Below, one piece after another: positions 25,402 through 35,686 of a stretch of 64,000 nucleotides of DNA. The translations under genes and the position numbers were made by a program. The notes under the pieces were generated by a model. That model did not search any database, had not been told where the DNA came from, and saw only the letters and a list, made by a program, of their open reading frames with translations. Numbering within the stretch: position 1 is the stretch's first letter; each line of letters begins with the position of its first letter. The DNA comes from Acidimicrobiales bacterium (GTDB lineage Bacteria > Actinomycetota > Acidimicrobiia > Acidimicrobiales > JAVJTC01). Location: NCBI GenBank assembly GCA_040219085.1, contig JAVJTC010000003.1:62001-126000 (forward strand). The letters are read 5' to 3'.

Positions 25402-28212
25402 TCAGGTGCGCTCGATCTCGCGATCCTCGAACGTCTCGATCACATCGCCCTGCTTGAGGTCCTGGAAGTCCGACAGGCCGATACCGCACTCGAAACCGGA
25501 ACGGACCTCGGTGGCGTCCTCGGTGAACCGCTTGAGCGAGGTGACCGACCCCTTCCAGATGATCGTGCCCTCCCGCAGGAAGCGGACCTTGGAGCCGCGG
25601 GTGATGACACCGTCGGTGACGTAACAGCCGGCGACTGCGCCGATGCCACGGATCCGGAAGATCTCGCGGACCTCGGCCTCGCCGGTGACGACCTCTTCGA
25701 ACTCGGGGACGAGCATGCCGACAAGAGCCGCTTCGATGTCCTCGATCAGCTTGTAGATGATCTCGTACGTTCGGATCTCGACGGACTCGGCTTCGGCCAG
25801 CTCACGGGCCTTGCGATCAGGGCGGACGTTGAATCCGATGATCGTGGCGTTGGACGCTGCGGCGAGCTGGATGTCGTTCTCGGTGATACCACCGACGCCG
25901 CGGTGCACGAAGGCGAGCTTCACTTCCTCGCGCTCCACCTTGCGGAGACTCTCGGTGAGCGCCTCCAGCGAACCGTTCACGTCGGCCTTGACGATGAGGT
26001 TCAAGGTGGCGGCTTCGCCGGCCTGGATCTCCGAGAAGATGTCCTCGAGCTTTGCGCCGCTCGACGTTGCGGCCGAGTCACGACCGATGCTCGCCAGACG
26101 CTGCCAGTGCTCGCGGGTCTCGGCGACCTTGGTCGCGACCTTGTCGGTGGGAGCGACGACGAACTCGTCCCCCGCATGGGCGACATCGGACAGACCGAGC
26201 ACCTGAACGGGCATGGACGGCCCTGCCGTCTTGACCTGCTCGCCATGATCGTTGATCAGCGCCCGCACGCGTCCCCATGCCGCCCCGGCGACCACGGGGT
26301 CACCGACGGCGAGGGTTCCACGCTGCACGAGCAGTGTGGCCACCGGGCCACGGCCGATGTCGAGATGCGACTCGAGCACGACGCCGGTCGCACGACCTTC
26401 GGGCGGCGCTGTCAGCTCCTCGACCTCGGCCACGAGGATGAGGCTGTCGAGCAGTTCTTCGATCCCGAGCCCCTGGAGGGCCGAGACCTCGATGGTCACG
26501 GTGTCGCCACCCCAGGCCTCGGGGATCAGGTCCCGCTCGGCGAGCTGCTGCATCACCCGGTTCGGATCCGCGTTCTCGCGGTCCACCTTGTTGATGGCGA
26601 CGACGATCGGGACCTCGGCCGCGCGGGCGTGGCTGATCGCCTCTTCGGTCTGGGGCATGACGCCGTCGTCCGCAGCGACGACGAGCACCACGATGTCGGT
26701 GGCCTCGGCGCCGCGGGCACGCATCGCGGTGAAAGCCTCGTGACCCGGGGTGTCGATGAAGGTGAGGCTGTGATCGTTGCGGTGGACCTGGTAGGCACCG
26801 ATGTGCTGGGTGATGCCACCGGCCTCTCCGGCGACCACGTCTGCGTCGCGGATGCGATCCAACAGCTTGGTCTTGCCGTGGTCCACGTGACCCATGACCG
26901 TGATGACCTGCGGACGATGTTCCTCGTCCTCGTCTTCCTCGTCGGGAAGGTCCAGCATCTCCTGGAGCTCGACCTCCTGCTCCTCGCCCGGATCGACGAG
27001 ACGGATCTCGACACCGATCTCGGCCGCGAACAGTTCGATCATGTCGTCGTTCAGCGACTGGGTCGCCGTGACCATCTCACCCTGTTGCATGAGGAACCGG
27101 ACGACGTCGGCCGCCGTGCGGTTCATCTTCGTACCGAGATCCTGGGGCGTCGACATGCGCTCGACGACGACCTCGCCCTCGGGGACGGGTGCGTCCTCGG
27201 GCGTGTAGGTCGGGACGTCGACCGGCTGCAGATCGTCGATGTTGCGACGACGACGGCGACGCGTGCGGCGGCGCGGCTGCCGCGGCGGACCGCCACGACC
27301 ACCACCGGGGCCTCCGCGACCGGGAGGGCCCGAACGTCCGGGGGGCGGACCGCCACCGGGACGGCCACCGGACGGACGAGCGGCTCCACCACCGGAGGGC
27401 GAACCAGAAGGAGGGGCGCCGGCGCGACGGCCGGGCGGCGGACCCGAAGGGCGACCGGCGGCGCGCGAGGTACGCGGACCGGGCGGAGGCGGAATGGGCT
27501 TGCCGGACTGCGAGGTGGGTGGGGCGGGCGGAGGCGGAATGGGCTTGCCCGTCTTGGACGTCGGCGGCACCGCGGGCGCTGACGTCGAGGCGTCGTCGGC
27601 CGGCGGCGCATCGACCGTCGCGGCAGGCTGCGCGGGCGCCTCCGATGGCGGCGCTTCTGCGGGCGGGGCCTCTGCGGGCGGCGCTTCGGCGGCGCGCGTC
27701 GGGGCCGCCGGTGGCGACGGAGGCGTCTCGGCCCGGACAGGGGCGGGGGCGGGACGGGTGGGCCCCGACGATCCACTCGAGGTCACGACGCGGCGTCCCG
27801 GCGGCGGTGTGGTGGGCACGGGCTTCGAGGATTTCGTCTCCGCTGAGGGCTCTGAAGCCGCGGCGGGCTCGTCGACCGGGGCCGGGGACTTCTCGGCCTC
27901 GACGGGGGCCGGTGTCGACTGCTCGGGCGCCGGCGCTTCGACCGCCTCGGCTTCACCGTCGTCGTCACCGTCGTCGTCACCGGTGTCGCGGATCAGGCCT
28001 TCACGTTCGGCCTTGCGGCGGACGCGGTCGGCTTGAGCCTCCTCCATGGATGAGGAGTGGCTCTTCACGCCGATCCCCAGCTCCTGGCAGAGGTCCAGCG
28101 TTTCCTTGTTCTCGAGACCGAGCTCGCGGGCGAGCTCGTACACACGCGTCTTACTTGGCAAGTGCCGACTGATCCTTGTGGTCTTCGGGTCTTTCGGAGC
28201 GGCGCGAGTCAC
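25402..28212 (-). CDS. infB: Translation initiation factor IF-2
   Basis: GTPase that brings initiator tRNA to the ribosome. 936 aa. The N-terminal IF2_N helical domain ([21 protein letters not shown]) is followed by about 300 residues of Pro/Ala/Gly/Arg-rich linker. Then come the G domain from about residue 435 ([20 protein letters not shown]) and domains II-IV. The listed GTG start leaves about 20 residues before the conserved domain; a TTG nearer to it is possible. No ylxR gene precedes it: nusA ends 24 bases upstream. Confidence 0.97.
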   Translation of the reverse strand: MTRAAPKDPKTTRISRHLPSKTRVYELARELGLENKETLDLCQELGIGVKSHSSSMEEAQADRVRRKAEREGLIRDTGDDDGDDDGEAEAVEAPAPEQSTPAPVEAEKSPAPVDEPAAASEPSAETKSSKPVPTTPPPGRRVVTSSGSSGPTRPAPAPVRAETPPSPPAAPTRAAEAPPAEAPPAEAPPSEAPAQPAATVDAPPADDASTSAPAVPPTSKTGKPIPPPPAPPTSQSGKPIPPPPGPRTSRAAGRPSGPPPGRRAGAPPSGSPSGGGAARPSGGRPGGGPPPGRSGPPGRGGPGGGRGGPPRQPRRRTRRRRRRNIDDLQPVDVPTYTPEDAPVPEGEVVVERMSTPQDLGTKMNRTAADVVRFLMQQGEMVTATQSLNDDMIELFAAEIGVEIRLVDPGEEQEVELQEMLDLPDEEDEDEEHRPQVITVMGHVDHGKTKLLDRIRDADVVAGEAGGITQHIGAYQVHRNDHSLTFIDTPGHEAFTAMRARGAEATDIVVLVVAADDGVMPQTEEAISHARAAEVPIVVAINKVDRENADPNRVMQQLAERDLIPEAWGGDTVTIEVSALQGLGIEELLDSLILVAEVEELTAPPEGRATGVVLESHLDIGRGPVATLLVQRGTLAVGDPVVAGAAWGRVRALINDHGEQVKTAGPSMPVQVLGLSDVAHAGDEFVVAPTDKVATKVAETREHWQRLASIGRDSAATSSGAKLEDIFSEIQAGEAATLNLIVKADVNGSLEALTESLRKVEREEVKLAFVHRGVGGITENDIQLAAASNATIIGFNVRPDRKARELAEAESVEIRTYEIIYKLIEDIEAALVGMLVPEFEEVVTGEAEVREIFRIRGIGAVAGCYVTDGVITRGSKVRFLREGTIIWKGSVTSLKRFTEDATEVRSGFECGIGLSDFQDLKQGDVIETFEDREIERT

Positions 28213-28236
28213 CTCGTCCGCAGCGCAGCATTCAGC

Positions 28237-29559
28237 CTAGGGGGACTCGGGGTCGTCCCCGCCCTCGGCTGTGTCGTCGGTGGCGGCGTCGGCCCGGTCG
28301 TCGGACTCCCCGGACTCGGCGTCAGCGGCGTCAGCCGCATCGTCGGACTCCGCGGACTCGGCGTCAGCAGCGTCAGCGGCCTCGTCGGACTCCCCGGACT
28401 CGGCGGCGTCGACGGCCACGTCGACGGCCTCGTTGGTGGCCTCTTCGACCGCAGCCGCCGTCCACTCGTCGGCGGAGAGCGCCGGGCCGCCCTCGGCGGG
28501 CTTCCAGACCTGCTCGCCGGTCTCGGGGTCCACGATCCACTCACCCTCGGCCCAGTCCACGTCGGTGTCGACGGCGCCGGACTGCTCCTCGGCGAGCTGG
28601 GTCTCGGACTTGATGTCCACCCGCCAACCCGTGAGGCGGGCGGCGAGGCGGGCGTTCTGGCCCTCCTTGCCGATCGCGAGCGACAGCTGGTAGTCGGGCA
28701 CGATGACGTCGGCCGTGCCGGTCTCCATGTCGATGAGGACGTCCTTCACCTTCGCCGGCGACAGCGCCTTCATGACGAACTCGACGGGATCGTCCGCGAA
28801 CGGAACGATGTCGATCTTCTCGCCCCGCAACTCGTTCACGACCATGCGGACACGCGAGCCGCGTGCGCCGACGCACGCGCCCACGGGGTCCACGTTGGGG
28901 TCGTTGGACCACACGGCGATCTTGGTGCGGTGGCCGGGCTCACGCGCGCACGCCTTGATCTCGACGACGCCGTCCGCGATCTCGGGGACCTCGAGCTCGA
29001 ACAGGCGCTTGATCAGGCCCGGGTGGGTGCGGCTGACGACGATCTGGGGGCCCTTGGCCGTCTTGCGGACCTCGACGATGTAGGCCTTGAGGCGCGTGTT
29101 CGGGTCGGGCCGCTCGTAGGGGACCTGCTCGGCCTGGGGCAGCAGTGCCTCCACCCGGCCGAGGTCCAACAGGGTGTAGCGAGAATCGGTCTGTTGGATG
29201 ATGCCGGTGACGATGTCGCCCTCGCGCCCCGCGTACTCCTCGTACTTGAGCTCCCGCTCGGCCTCGCGGATGCGCTGGGTCATCACCTGGCGGGCCGTCT
29301 GCGCGGCGATCCGGCCGAAGTTGTCGGGCGTCACGTCTATCTCGTCGCCGACGGGCTCACCGTCCTCGTCGATCTCCTGGGCGATGACACGTATGTCCAT
29401 CGAGTCGGGGTCGATGGTCACCCACGCATACTCGTAGGCGCCCGGCATCCGCTTGTAGGCGGACTCGAGCGCATCAGCGAGAGCGGCGAACAGGGTGTCG
29501 ACGGAGATTCCCTTGTCGGCGGCGAGCGCCTGCAGCGCCTCCATCATGTCGGGGTTCAT
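28237..29559 (-). CDS. nusA: Transcription termination/antitermination factor NusA
   Basis: RNA polymerase-binding elongation factor. 440 aa from ATG at 29559 (GGAGG nine bases upstream; overlaps the rimP stop). The N-terminal polymerase-binding domain (1-125) is followed by S1 (GREGDIVTGIIQQTDSRYTL) and two KH domains (DPVGACVGARGSRVRMVV; SLAIGKEGQNARLAARLTG). The C-terminal 80 residues are acidic and repetitive, with a 14-residue unit ESGESDEAADAADA seen three times. Confidence 0.97.
   Translation of the reverse strand: MNPDMMEALQALAADKGISVDTLFAALADALESAYKRMPGAYEYAWVTIDPDSMDIRVIAQEIDEDGEPVGDEIDVTPDNFGRIAAQTARQVMTQRIREAERELKYEEYAGREGDIVTGIIQQTDSRYTLLDLGRVEALLPQAEQVPYERPDPNTRLKAYIVEVRKTAKGPQIVVSRTHPGLIKRLFELEVPEIADGVVEIKACAREPGHRTKIAVWSNDPNVDPVGACVGARGSRVRMVVNELRGEKIDIVPFADDPVEFVMKALSPAKVKDVLIDMETGTADVIVPDYQLSLAIGKEGQNARLAARLTGWRVDIKSETQLAEEQSGAVDTDVDWAEGEWIVDPETGEQVWKPAEGGPALSADEWTAAAVEEATNEAVDVAVDAAESGESDEAADAADAESAESDDAADAADAESGESDDRADAATDDTAEGGDDPESP
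28298..28423 (-). repeat. 42-bp tandem repeat in the nusA tail
   Basis: Three copies beginning TCGTCGGACTCC at 28298, 28340 and 28382, an exact 42-bp period that encodes a 14-residue acidic repeat (ESxESDxAADAADA). Confidence 0.8.
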
Positions 29560-30095
29560 CGCTTCGAGCCTCCAGTCGTCGCGCCGGCGGATCCGTCGGA
29601 AGCGCTGGGCTTCCGACCCGGTGGCGTGCGGCGCGAATCGCCGCCCCCGGCGTTCCAATCGAAGACCGTGCGGGCCTTCGTCATGTCGGCGATGTCGATC
29701 TCGACGGGTTCGCCCTCGTCGGTCAGCACCGTGATCGTCTGAGCATCCGAGCCGGTCAGTACGCCCCGGATGCGGCGGCGTCCGTCACGCTCATGGCGGA
29801 GCTTGACCGACACCTCCGAACCGACCGCACGGGCGAAGTGCTCGGGGTGCCGCAGCGTTCGTTCCAGGCCGGGGCTCGAGACCTCGAGGGTGTACCGGCC
29901 CGGCACGGGGTCGGCGGCGTCGAGCTCCGCGGAGACGGTTCGGGTGGCGGTGGTGAGCTGGCCCGAGTCGATGCCACCCTCGGCATCGACGCTGACGACG
30001 AGGCGTCCTCCGCCCCAGACCACGTCGAAGAGCTCGAGTCCGAGGTCGTCGAGTAGCGGCGCGACGAGTTCGCGCACCCGCTCCTCGACTCCCAT
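29556..30095 (-). CDS. rimP: Ribosome maturation factor RimP
   Basis: Needed for 30S subunit maturation. 179 aa from ATG at 30095, preceded by GGGAG six bases upstream. The N-terminal alpha/beta domain includes GLELFDVVWGGGRLVVSVD and YTLEVSSPGLERTL; the C-terminal SH3-like domain follows; the last 30 residues are Ser/Gly/Arg-rich and disordered. First gene of the rimP-nusA-infB operon, just after a probable terminator. Confidence 0.95.
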   Translation of the reverse strand: MGVEERVRELVAPLLDDLGLELFDVVWGGGRLVVSVDAEGGIDSGQLTTATRTVSAELDAADPVPGRYTLEVSSPGLERTLRHPEHFARAVGSEVSVKLRHERDGRRRIRGVLTGSDAQTITVLTDEGEPVEIDIADMTKARTVFDWNAGGGDSRRTPPGRKPSASDGSAGATTGGSKR

Positions 30096-30148
30096 CTCGC
30101 ACTCCCTCGTGTGTCGTACTCCCGGCGGCGCCGAGAGCCCGAAAACGA

Positions 30149-30173
30149 ATGGCGTGGGCAGAGCCCACGCCAT
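30149..30173 (-). terminator. Rho-independent terminator after proS
   Basis: Perfect 11-bp stem (ATGGCGTGGGC / GCCCACGCCAT) with a 3-nt loop, followed on the minus strand by TCGTTTTC. It lies between the proS stop and the rimP start, so it ends the upstream transcript or attenuates entry into the rimP-nusA-infB operon. Confidence 0.75.
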
Positions 30174-30257
30174 CTTCGACACGCCCGGGGCGCTCGACAG
30201 CCAATTGACTATACCGCGGCGGCCACGATCTCAGAGCCGCCGATCGGCTCGGCGCGG

Positions 30258-31664
30258 TCAGTACGCGCGGGCGCAGATGGCGACGAGGCCCTCTTCGTCG
30301 ACCTCGTCGGGCAGCGAACCGTCGGCTCTCTGCAGGCAGCGCACGGTCACGCCTTCGGCGGCCATCGCGGCCTCACCCTCGGGCCCGCACTGCGACCATC
30401 CGATCCGGACAAAGCCCTCAGCAGCCGCATCCACCGCGTCGGCGGGGCCCGCAGCGTCCACAGTCGCCGCGTCGCGGCGCGTCAGCGCCTCGTTCAACAG
30501 CGCCGCCTGGATCTCCTCGAGCAGGCCGGGCACCATCGCGACCACGCCCTCGGTACCCACCTGGGACTTCTCCGCGCGGTCGCGACGCACGAGCGTGACC
30601 TCGCCGGACGCGAGATCACGGGGCCCGACCTCGATGCGCACCGGCACACCCTTGAGTTCCCAGTCCGTCGCGCGCCGTCCGAACGAGGTGTCGCGGTCGT
30701 CGAGGCGTGCGCGGACCCCGGCGGCCTCCAGGTCGGCGACGAGCGCCCGGGCGACGTCACCGGCACCGTCCTCGTCACGGATGAGAAGCACGACCGCCTG
30801 GATGGGCGCGAGGCGCGGTGGGACACGCAGCCCCCGCTCGTCGCCGTGGGCCATGATCAGTCCACCGACCATCCGGGTCGACACCCCCCACGACGTCTGC
30901 CAGACGTGGCGGCGCTCCCCCGTGTCGTCGAGGAACGTGATGTCGAACATCTGCGAGAAGTTCTGACCGAGCTCGTGGCTCGTGCCCATCTGCAGGGCCT
31001 TGCCATCCCCCATCATCGCCTCGACGGTGTAGCTGTTGATGGCTCCGGGAAAGCGTTCGGCCGCCGTCTTGAGCCCCGGCAGGACCGGGATGGCGAGCAC
31101 CTCGGTCATGAAGTCCTCGTAGACGTCGCGCAGGATCTGCAACGTGTAGGCCTTCGCATCGACCCTGGTCGCATGGGCGGTGTGACCCTCCTGCCAGAGG
31201 AACTCCGTCGTGCGCAGGAACACCCGCGGCCGCATCTCCCAACGCACGACGTTGGCCCACTGGTTGACGAGCAGGGGCAGGTCCCGGTAGCTGTCCACCC
31301 ACTTCGAGAAGAACGCGTTGATGATCGTCTCCGACGTCGGACGCACGACGACCGGTTCATCGAGTTCCTTGCCGCCACCGTGGGTGACCACGGCGAGTTC
31401 GGGGCTGAAGCCCTCGACGTGTTCGGCCTCCTTCGCCAGGAAGGACTCCGGGATGAACAGCGGGAAGTACGCGTTCTCGGCGCCGGCGTCCTTGATGCGC
31501 CGGTCCACCTCGGCCTGCATCCGCTCCCACAGCGAGTACCCGTAGGGCCGGATCACCATCGTCCCGCGCACAGGGCCGTTGTCGGCGAGCTCCGCCTTGG
31601 CGATGACGTCCTGGTACCACCGGGGGAAGTCCTCGGTGGGCGATGCGAGTACGGATTTGGCCAT
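30258..31664 (-). CDS. proS: Prolyl-tRNA synthetase, archaeal/eukaryotic type
   Basis: Charges tRNA-Pro. 468 aa, the short form without the editing insertion. Class II motifs include GTMVIRPYGYSLWERMQ, RPTSET and FLRTTEFLWQEGHTAH; an anticodon-binding domain and a C-terminal domain end in Tyr (ICARAY), as in the archaeal-like type. Pairs of Cys in the C-terminal domain are incomplete compared with zinc-binding members. ATG start. Sits between ispG and rimP as in many bacteria. Confidence 0.95.
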   Translation of the reverse strand: MAKSVLASPTEDFPRWYQDVIAKAELADNGPVRGTMVIRPYGYSLWERMQAEVDRRIKDAGAENAYFPLFIPESFLAKEAEHVEGFSPELAVVTHGGGKELDEPVVVRPTSETIINAFFSKWVDSYRDLPLLVNQWANVVRWEMRPRVFLRTTEFLWQEGHTAHATRVDAKAYTLQILRDVYEDFMTEVLAIPVLPGLKTAAERFPGAINSYTVEAMMGDGKALQMGTSHELGQNFSQMFDITFLDDTGERRHVWQTSWGVSTRMVGGLIMAHGDERGLRVPPRLAPIQAVVLLIRDEDGAGDVARALVADLEAAGVRARLDDRDTSFGRRATDWELKGVPVRIEVGPRDLASGEVTLVRRDRAEKSQVGTEGVVAMVPGLLEEIQAALLNEALTRRDAATVDAAGPADAVDAAAEGFVRIGWSQCGPEGEAAMAAEGVTVRCLQRADGSLPDEVDEEGLVAICARAY

Positions 31665-31710
31665 GGCCCCGCAGGCTAGCGATCAGCCGCCCGCCCGGAC
31701 GCGAGCGGGA

Positions 31711-32934
31711 TCAGGTTCCCTTGCGGATGAGGTCCACCCGTGCCTCGGACTCGTTCACGTCGTCGCCCTGGGAGTCGATGAGCGCGGCGCGGTCCCGCTC
31801 GGCTTCACGGGCGGCAACCGTCGTGTCCACCCGCTCCAGGGCGGCCTCGAAGCCGTTCTCGTGGATGAACACGGCCCACTCGACGAGCTGGTCGACCATC
31901 TCGTCCTCGGGAACCACCGCGACGTTGCGGCCCTTGACGAACAAATGGCCGCGCTTGTTGCCCGCCGCGATACCCAGGTCGGCGTCGCGGGCCTCACCCG
32001 GGCCGTTCACGACGCAGCCCATCACCGCCACCTGCAACGGGATCTCACGGTCACCGAAGGCCGCCTGGGCCTGCTCGGCCACCGCGTAGACGTCGATCTC
32101 GGCGCGGCCACAGCTCGGACAGGCGATGAGGTCCACGTTCTTGCGTTCACGCAGCCCGTAGGACTCGAGCAGCGTGCGACCCGCCCGGGCCTCCTGCACG
32201 GGATCCGCGGTGAGTGAGAACCGGATCGTGTCGCCGATCCCCTCAGCCAGCAGAGTCGCGATCCCCGCCGTGGACTTGATGAGTCCCGCCGGCGGAGGTC
32301 CGGCCTCGGTCACGCCGAGATGCAGCGGGTGGTCCGTCGCCTCGGACAGCTGACGGTACGCCTCGATCATCAGCGGGACGCTCGACGCCTTCACCGAGAT
32401 CTTCACCTGGTCGAAATCGACCTCCTCGAAGTAGGCCAGCTCCGTCATGGCGGACTCGACCATCGCCTCGGGCGTGACCCGGTCGCCGTACTTCGCGTAC
32501 AGATCGGGGTGCAGCGAGCCGCCGTTCACACCGATGCGGATGGGCACACCGCGGTCACGGGCCTCGTTGGCGACGGTCTTGATGTGTTCGGGTCGACGGA
32601 TGTTGCCCGGGTTGAGCCGCAGGCACGCCACACCCGCCTCGAGCGCGGCGAGCGCCATCTTGTACTGGTGGTGGATGTCGGCGACGATCGGCACCGGCGA
32701 ACGGGGCACGATGCGCGCGAGCCCCTCGGCGGCCTCGATCTCGTTGCAGGTGCAGCGCACGATGTCGGCCCCGGCCGCGGCCAGGGCGTAGATCTGAGCG
32801 AGGGTTCCCTCGACATCGGCCGTCTTTGTCGTGGTCATCGACTGGACCGTGACCGGTGCACCCCCGCCGACGGGCACGTCGCCCACCATGATCTGGCGGG
32901 TCTTCCGGCGTTCGAATGTCGCTGCGACGTCCAT
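31711..32934 (-). CDS. ispG: 4-hydroxy-3-methylbut-2-en-1-yl diphosphate synthase
   Basis: Penultimate enzyme of the MEP isoprenoid pathway, carrying a 4Fe-4S cluster. 407 aa: a TIM barrel (PVTVQSMTTTKTADVEGTL; ADIHHQYKMAL; LRLNPGNI) plus a cluster domain with Cys in CPSCGR and CVVNGPGEARDADLG. ATG start. Its Shine-Dalgarno is predicted to lie in a hairpin. Same string as dxr and the M50 protease. Confidence 0.96.
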   Translation of the reverse strand: MDVAATFERRKTRQIMVGDVPVGGGAPVTVQSMTTTKTADVEGTLAQIYALAAAGADIVRCTCNEIEAAEGLARIVPRSPVPIVADIHHQYKMALAALEAGVACLRLNPGNIRRPEHIKTVANEARDRGVPIRIGVNGGSLHPDLYAKYGDRVTPEAMVESAMTELAYFEEVDFDQVKISVKASSVPLMIEAYRQLSEATDHPLHLGVTEAGPPPAGLIKSTAGIATLLAEGIGDTIRFSLTADPVQEARAGRTLLESYGLRERKNVDLIACPSCGRAEIDVYAVAEQAQAAFGDREIPLQVAVMGCVVNGPGEARDADLGIAAGNKRGHLFVKGRNVAVVPEDEMVDQLVEWAVFIHENGFEAALERVDTTVAAREAERDRAALIDSQGDDVNESEARVDLIRKGT

Positions 32935-32968
32935 GGCTCCAGCATGGCACCCCCACGCTGCGGAGCCA
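32934..32968 (-). promoter_or_regulatory. Hairpin covering the ispG ribosome binding site
   Basis: Arms TGGCTCC-AGC (32934-32943) and GCT-gc-GGAGCCA (32957-32968) pair with one 2-nt bulge and a 13-nt loop. On the mRNA the GGAG Shine-Dalgarno next to the ispG ATG would be base-paired, which could limit ispG translation. Position and pairing are seen; regulation is inference. Confidence 0.45.
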
Positions 32969-33012
32969 CCCCGCCGACGCCTCGCGGCCGCGGAACCGAC
33001 CGGGCACAGAGA

Positions 33013-34416
33013 TCAGCCCGAGAGGCTCACCGGGTCGACGATGTCGAGGTAGATCGCGCCGAGCCCGACGGTGATCAACACGAACACGACCGCGTACGCG
33101 ATCGGCAGCATCTTCGCGACGTCCGCGTGGTAGCGCACCCCGTTGCGGGACCGGATCCGTTCGTAGGTCGCTATCACGACGTGGCCGCCGTCGAGCGGCA
33201 GCACGGGGATCAGGTTGAACAGGCCGATGAACACGTTCAACAGGACGAAGAACGCCAGCAGCGCCTCGATCCCCTCGTCGGCGAGGTCCCCGCCGAGGCG
33301 CGCCGCGCCGAGGATGGACAGCACCCGGTCGTCACCGCTGTCGACACTCGTGCCGCCGGAGTTGGAACCGCCCGACAGGGCGGGCTGATCGTCGCCCGAG
33401 ACCAGCGTGGGCTCGTCGTCGACACCGAAGACGTTGCGGAAGAACGAGCCGAGTCCGTCCGGCGAGAAGAAGCGACCGAGCGCCTTGGTCGACTCGACCG
33501 TCAGGTCACCGAAGGTCTCGAAGGACTTCCCGAGACCCGTCAGCGGGTCCACGGTGGGAGCGGGCAGGAGTTCGCGGCCGACGCCGAGGAAGCCGGCGTC
33601 CGGGTCGACGACCCGCGGCGGTGGACGATCGGGGTCGGTGCGCTCGCCCTGGCGGCCGATCGTGCCGTCGAGACGCAGCACCTCCCCGTCACGGACCACC
33701 GTCATCGTGACGGTCTCGCCGCCGAGGTCGGGGATGACGGTTCCGACGTCGTTCCAGGAGTCGATCCGGACTCCGTCGATCTCGGTGATGACGTCACCGG
33801 GCAGGATCCCGAAGTCCTCAGCCGAGGAGTTCTCCGTCAGCGACGCGACCTGCCAGTCCGGTTCCTCGTCGAGTTCGTAGAAACCGACGAACGTGAACAA
33901 CCCCCACAGAAGGCCGAGGGCGAGCAGGAAGTGCATCGCCGAACCGGCCACCGCGACCGAGAGGCGGCGCCAGTAGGGCTTCTGGCGGTAGGTGCGATCC
34001 TCGTCGGCGGGATCGACCTCCTCGAGGTTGTTCATCCCGATGATCTTCACGTACGCACCCGCCGGGATGGCCTTGATGCCGTACTCGGTCTCGCCCCGGC
34101 GGAACGACCACAACCGCGGCCCGAACCCCAGGAAGAACTCGGTGACCTTCATCCCCGCGGACTTGGCCGTCAGATAGTGCCCGAGTTCGTGCAGGAAGAT
34201 CATCACGACGATGCCGAGCACGACGATCAGCAACGGCACGCCGCCCCACACACCCAGAAGGACGAGCAGGCCGACCAGCGCGAACAGCCCGATGAACCCA
34301 CCGGGGCGGCCCTCGTCGGGGTCCGAGGGCTCCGGGCGCGACTCGACGACCCGCTTCTGGCGCCGCGCCACCGACGGCTCGGCCGGCGGCTGGAGTTCTG
34401 AATCGGAGGTCGTCAT
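33013..34416 (-). CDS. Site-2 protease, M50 family (RseP/Rip1-like)
   Basis: Intramembrane zinc metalloprotease that cleaves anti-sigma factors or other membrane proteins. 467 aa. HELGH is at residues 76-80 inside the first spans, a single PDZ domain in the middle (GILPGDVITEIDGVRIDSWND), and the third metal ligand region NLIPVLPLDGGHV near the C-terminus. The first 40 residues are cytoplasmic and polar. Start overlaps the dxr stop (ATGA). The dxr-rseP-ispG order is conserved in actinobacteria. Confidence 0.94.
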   Translation of the reverse strand: MTTSDSELQPPAEPSVARRQKRVVESRPEPSDPDEGRPGGFIGLFALVGLLVLLGVWGGVPLLIVVLGIVVMIFLHELGHYLTAKSAGMKVTEFFLGFGPRLWSFRRGETEYGIKAIPAGAYVKIIGMNNLEEVDPADEDRTYRQKPYWRRLSVAVAGSAMHFLLALGLLWGLFTFVGFYELDEEPDWQVASLTENSSAEDFGILPGDVITEIDGVRIDSWNDVGTVIPDLGGETVTMTVVRDGEVLRLDGTIGRQGERTDPDRPPPRVVDPDAGFLGVGRELLPAPTVDPLTGLGKSFETFGDLTVESTKALGRFFSPDGLGSFFRNVFGVDDEPTLVSGDDQPALSGGSNSGGTSVDSGDDRVLSILGAARLGGDLADEGIEALLAFFVLLNVFIGLFNLIPVLPLDGGHVVIATYERIRSRNGVRYHADVAKMLPIAYAVVFVLITVGLGAIYLDIVDPVSLSG

Positions 34417-35588
34417 GCGGCGGCTCTCGCTTCGATGATGTCGGCAGCGGTCCGCCGCGCCTCGGCGTCGCTGTGCAGGACAACGTCGAGATCGGTGGCC
34501 GGCATTCCCGGGTGCCGCTCGAGTGTGGCGTCGATCACCTCGGAGATGGCCAGCCAGGAGATCCGTCCGGAGAGGAACGCGTCCACGGCGACCTCGTTCG
34601 CCGCGCTCAGCGCCGCAGGGGCCGTCTCACCGAGACGGCCGGCCTCGTAGGCGAGGCGCAGGCAGGGGAACGCCTCGAGGTCGGGCGGCTCGAAGTCCAG
34701 CCGGGAGAGCTCGCGCCAGTCGATCGTTCCGAACGCAGCGTCGAGGCGGTCCGGGTAGGCGAGCGCATAGGCGATGCACAGTCGCATGTCGGGCATCGAC
34801 AGTTGGGCGATCGTGGCACCGTCGCGGTAGGTCACCATGGAATGGACGACGGACTGGGGGTGGACGACGACGTCGATGCGGTCATAACCCACACCGAACA
34901 GTTCGTTCGCCTCGATCACCTCGAGCCCCTTGTTCATCAGCGTCGACGAATCCACAGTGATCTTCGGCCCCATCGACCAGGTCGGATGCGCGAGCGCGTC
35001 GTCGATGGTGACCTCGGCGAGTTCCGCGCGGGTTCGACCGCGGAAGGGTCCCCCACTGGCGGTGAGCACGATCTCGGTGAGCTGCGCGAGGCGGTCCCCG
35101 TCGTCGAGCGTCTCATTGGCACGCAGGCACTGGTGCACCGCGCAGTGCTCCGAATCGACCGGTACGAGTTCGGCACCCGGTGTCTCGCGTGCCCTCTGCA
35201 CGACCGGACCGGCCGCGATCAGCGACTCCTTGTTGGCGAGCGCGAGACGGGCCCCGTTCTCGAGGGTCGCGAGAGTGACGGGAAGACCGGCGAAACCGAC
35301 CACGCCGTTCACGACCGTCTCGGCGGTCCGGGCCGCAGCGGCGAGCGCGTCGGGCCCCGCCCACACCTCGGTTCCGGCCGGGACACGCGCCTCGAGTTCG
35401 GCTGCCCGACTCTCGTCGGCGATCGCCACCACTCTCGGTCGCAGCGCCTCGGCCTGCTCGATGAGGACATCGACCGACCGCGCCGCTCCGATGGCGACGA
35501 CCTCGAGATCCCCGTCGGACGCGGCGATGACATCGAGGGTCTGGGTGCCGATCGATCCGGTGGATCCGCAGATCGCGACCGTGGTCAT
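34413..35588 (-). CDS. dxr: 1-deoxy-D-xylulose 5-phosphate reductoisomerase
   Basis: First committed step of the MEP isoprenoid pathway. 391 aa from ATG at 35588. The NADPH loop GSTGSIG is at residues 8-14, and ALANKESLIAAG, PVDSEHCAVHQCL and SGGPFRGR (catalytic/metal region) are present. No strong ribosome binding site. About 100 bases separate it from cdsA. Confidence 0.96.
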   Translation of the reverse strand: MTTVAICGSTGSIGTQTLDVIAASDGDLEVVAIGAARSVDVLIEQAEALRPRVVAIADESRAAELEARVPAGTEVWAGPDALAAAARTAETVVNGVVGFAGLPVTLATLENGARLALANKESLIAAGPVVQRARETPGAELVPVDSEHCAVHQCLRANETLDDGDRLAQLTEIVLTASGGPFRGRTRAELAEVTIDDALAHPTWSMGPKITVDSSTLMNKGLEVIEANELFGVGYDRIDVVVHPQSVVHSMVTYRDGATIAQLSMPDMRLCIAYALAYPDRLDAAFGTIDWRELSRLDFEPPDLEAFPCLRLAYEAGRLGETAPAALSAANEVAVDAFLSGRISWLAISEVIDATLERHPGMPATDLDVVLHSDAEARRTAADIIEARAAA

Positions 35589-35686
35589 GCAGGGGTCGTT
35601 TCTCGCAGGTACGGGGGAACCATCAGCGTAGGCGCCACGAGGGCGTACCGGCCTTCGCGCCCGGCCGGTGTGTGCGGTCCCGGCGC

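Noticed and set aside
25288-27582. Plus-strand open frame of 764 codons opposite infB
   Set aside because: Mirror of infB codons, no motifs; ends in Arg/Thr/Gly repeats that reflect the IF-2 linker.
32320-34401. Plus-strand open frame of 693 codons opposite ispG and the M50 protease
   Set aside because: Its translation is His/Asp/Gly/Arg-rich with no family likeness, while the minus strand has two clear enzymes. Typical antisense open frame of GC-rich DNA.
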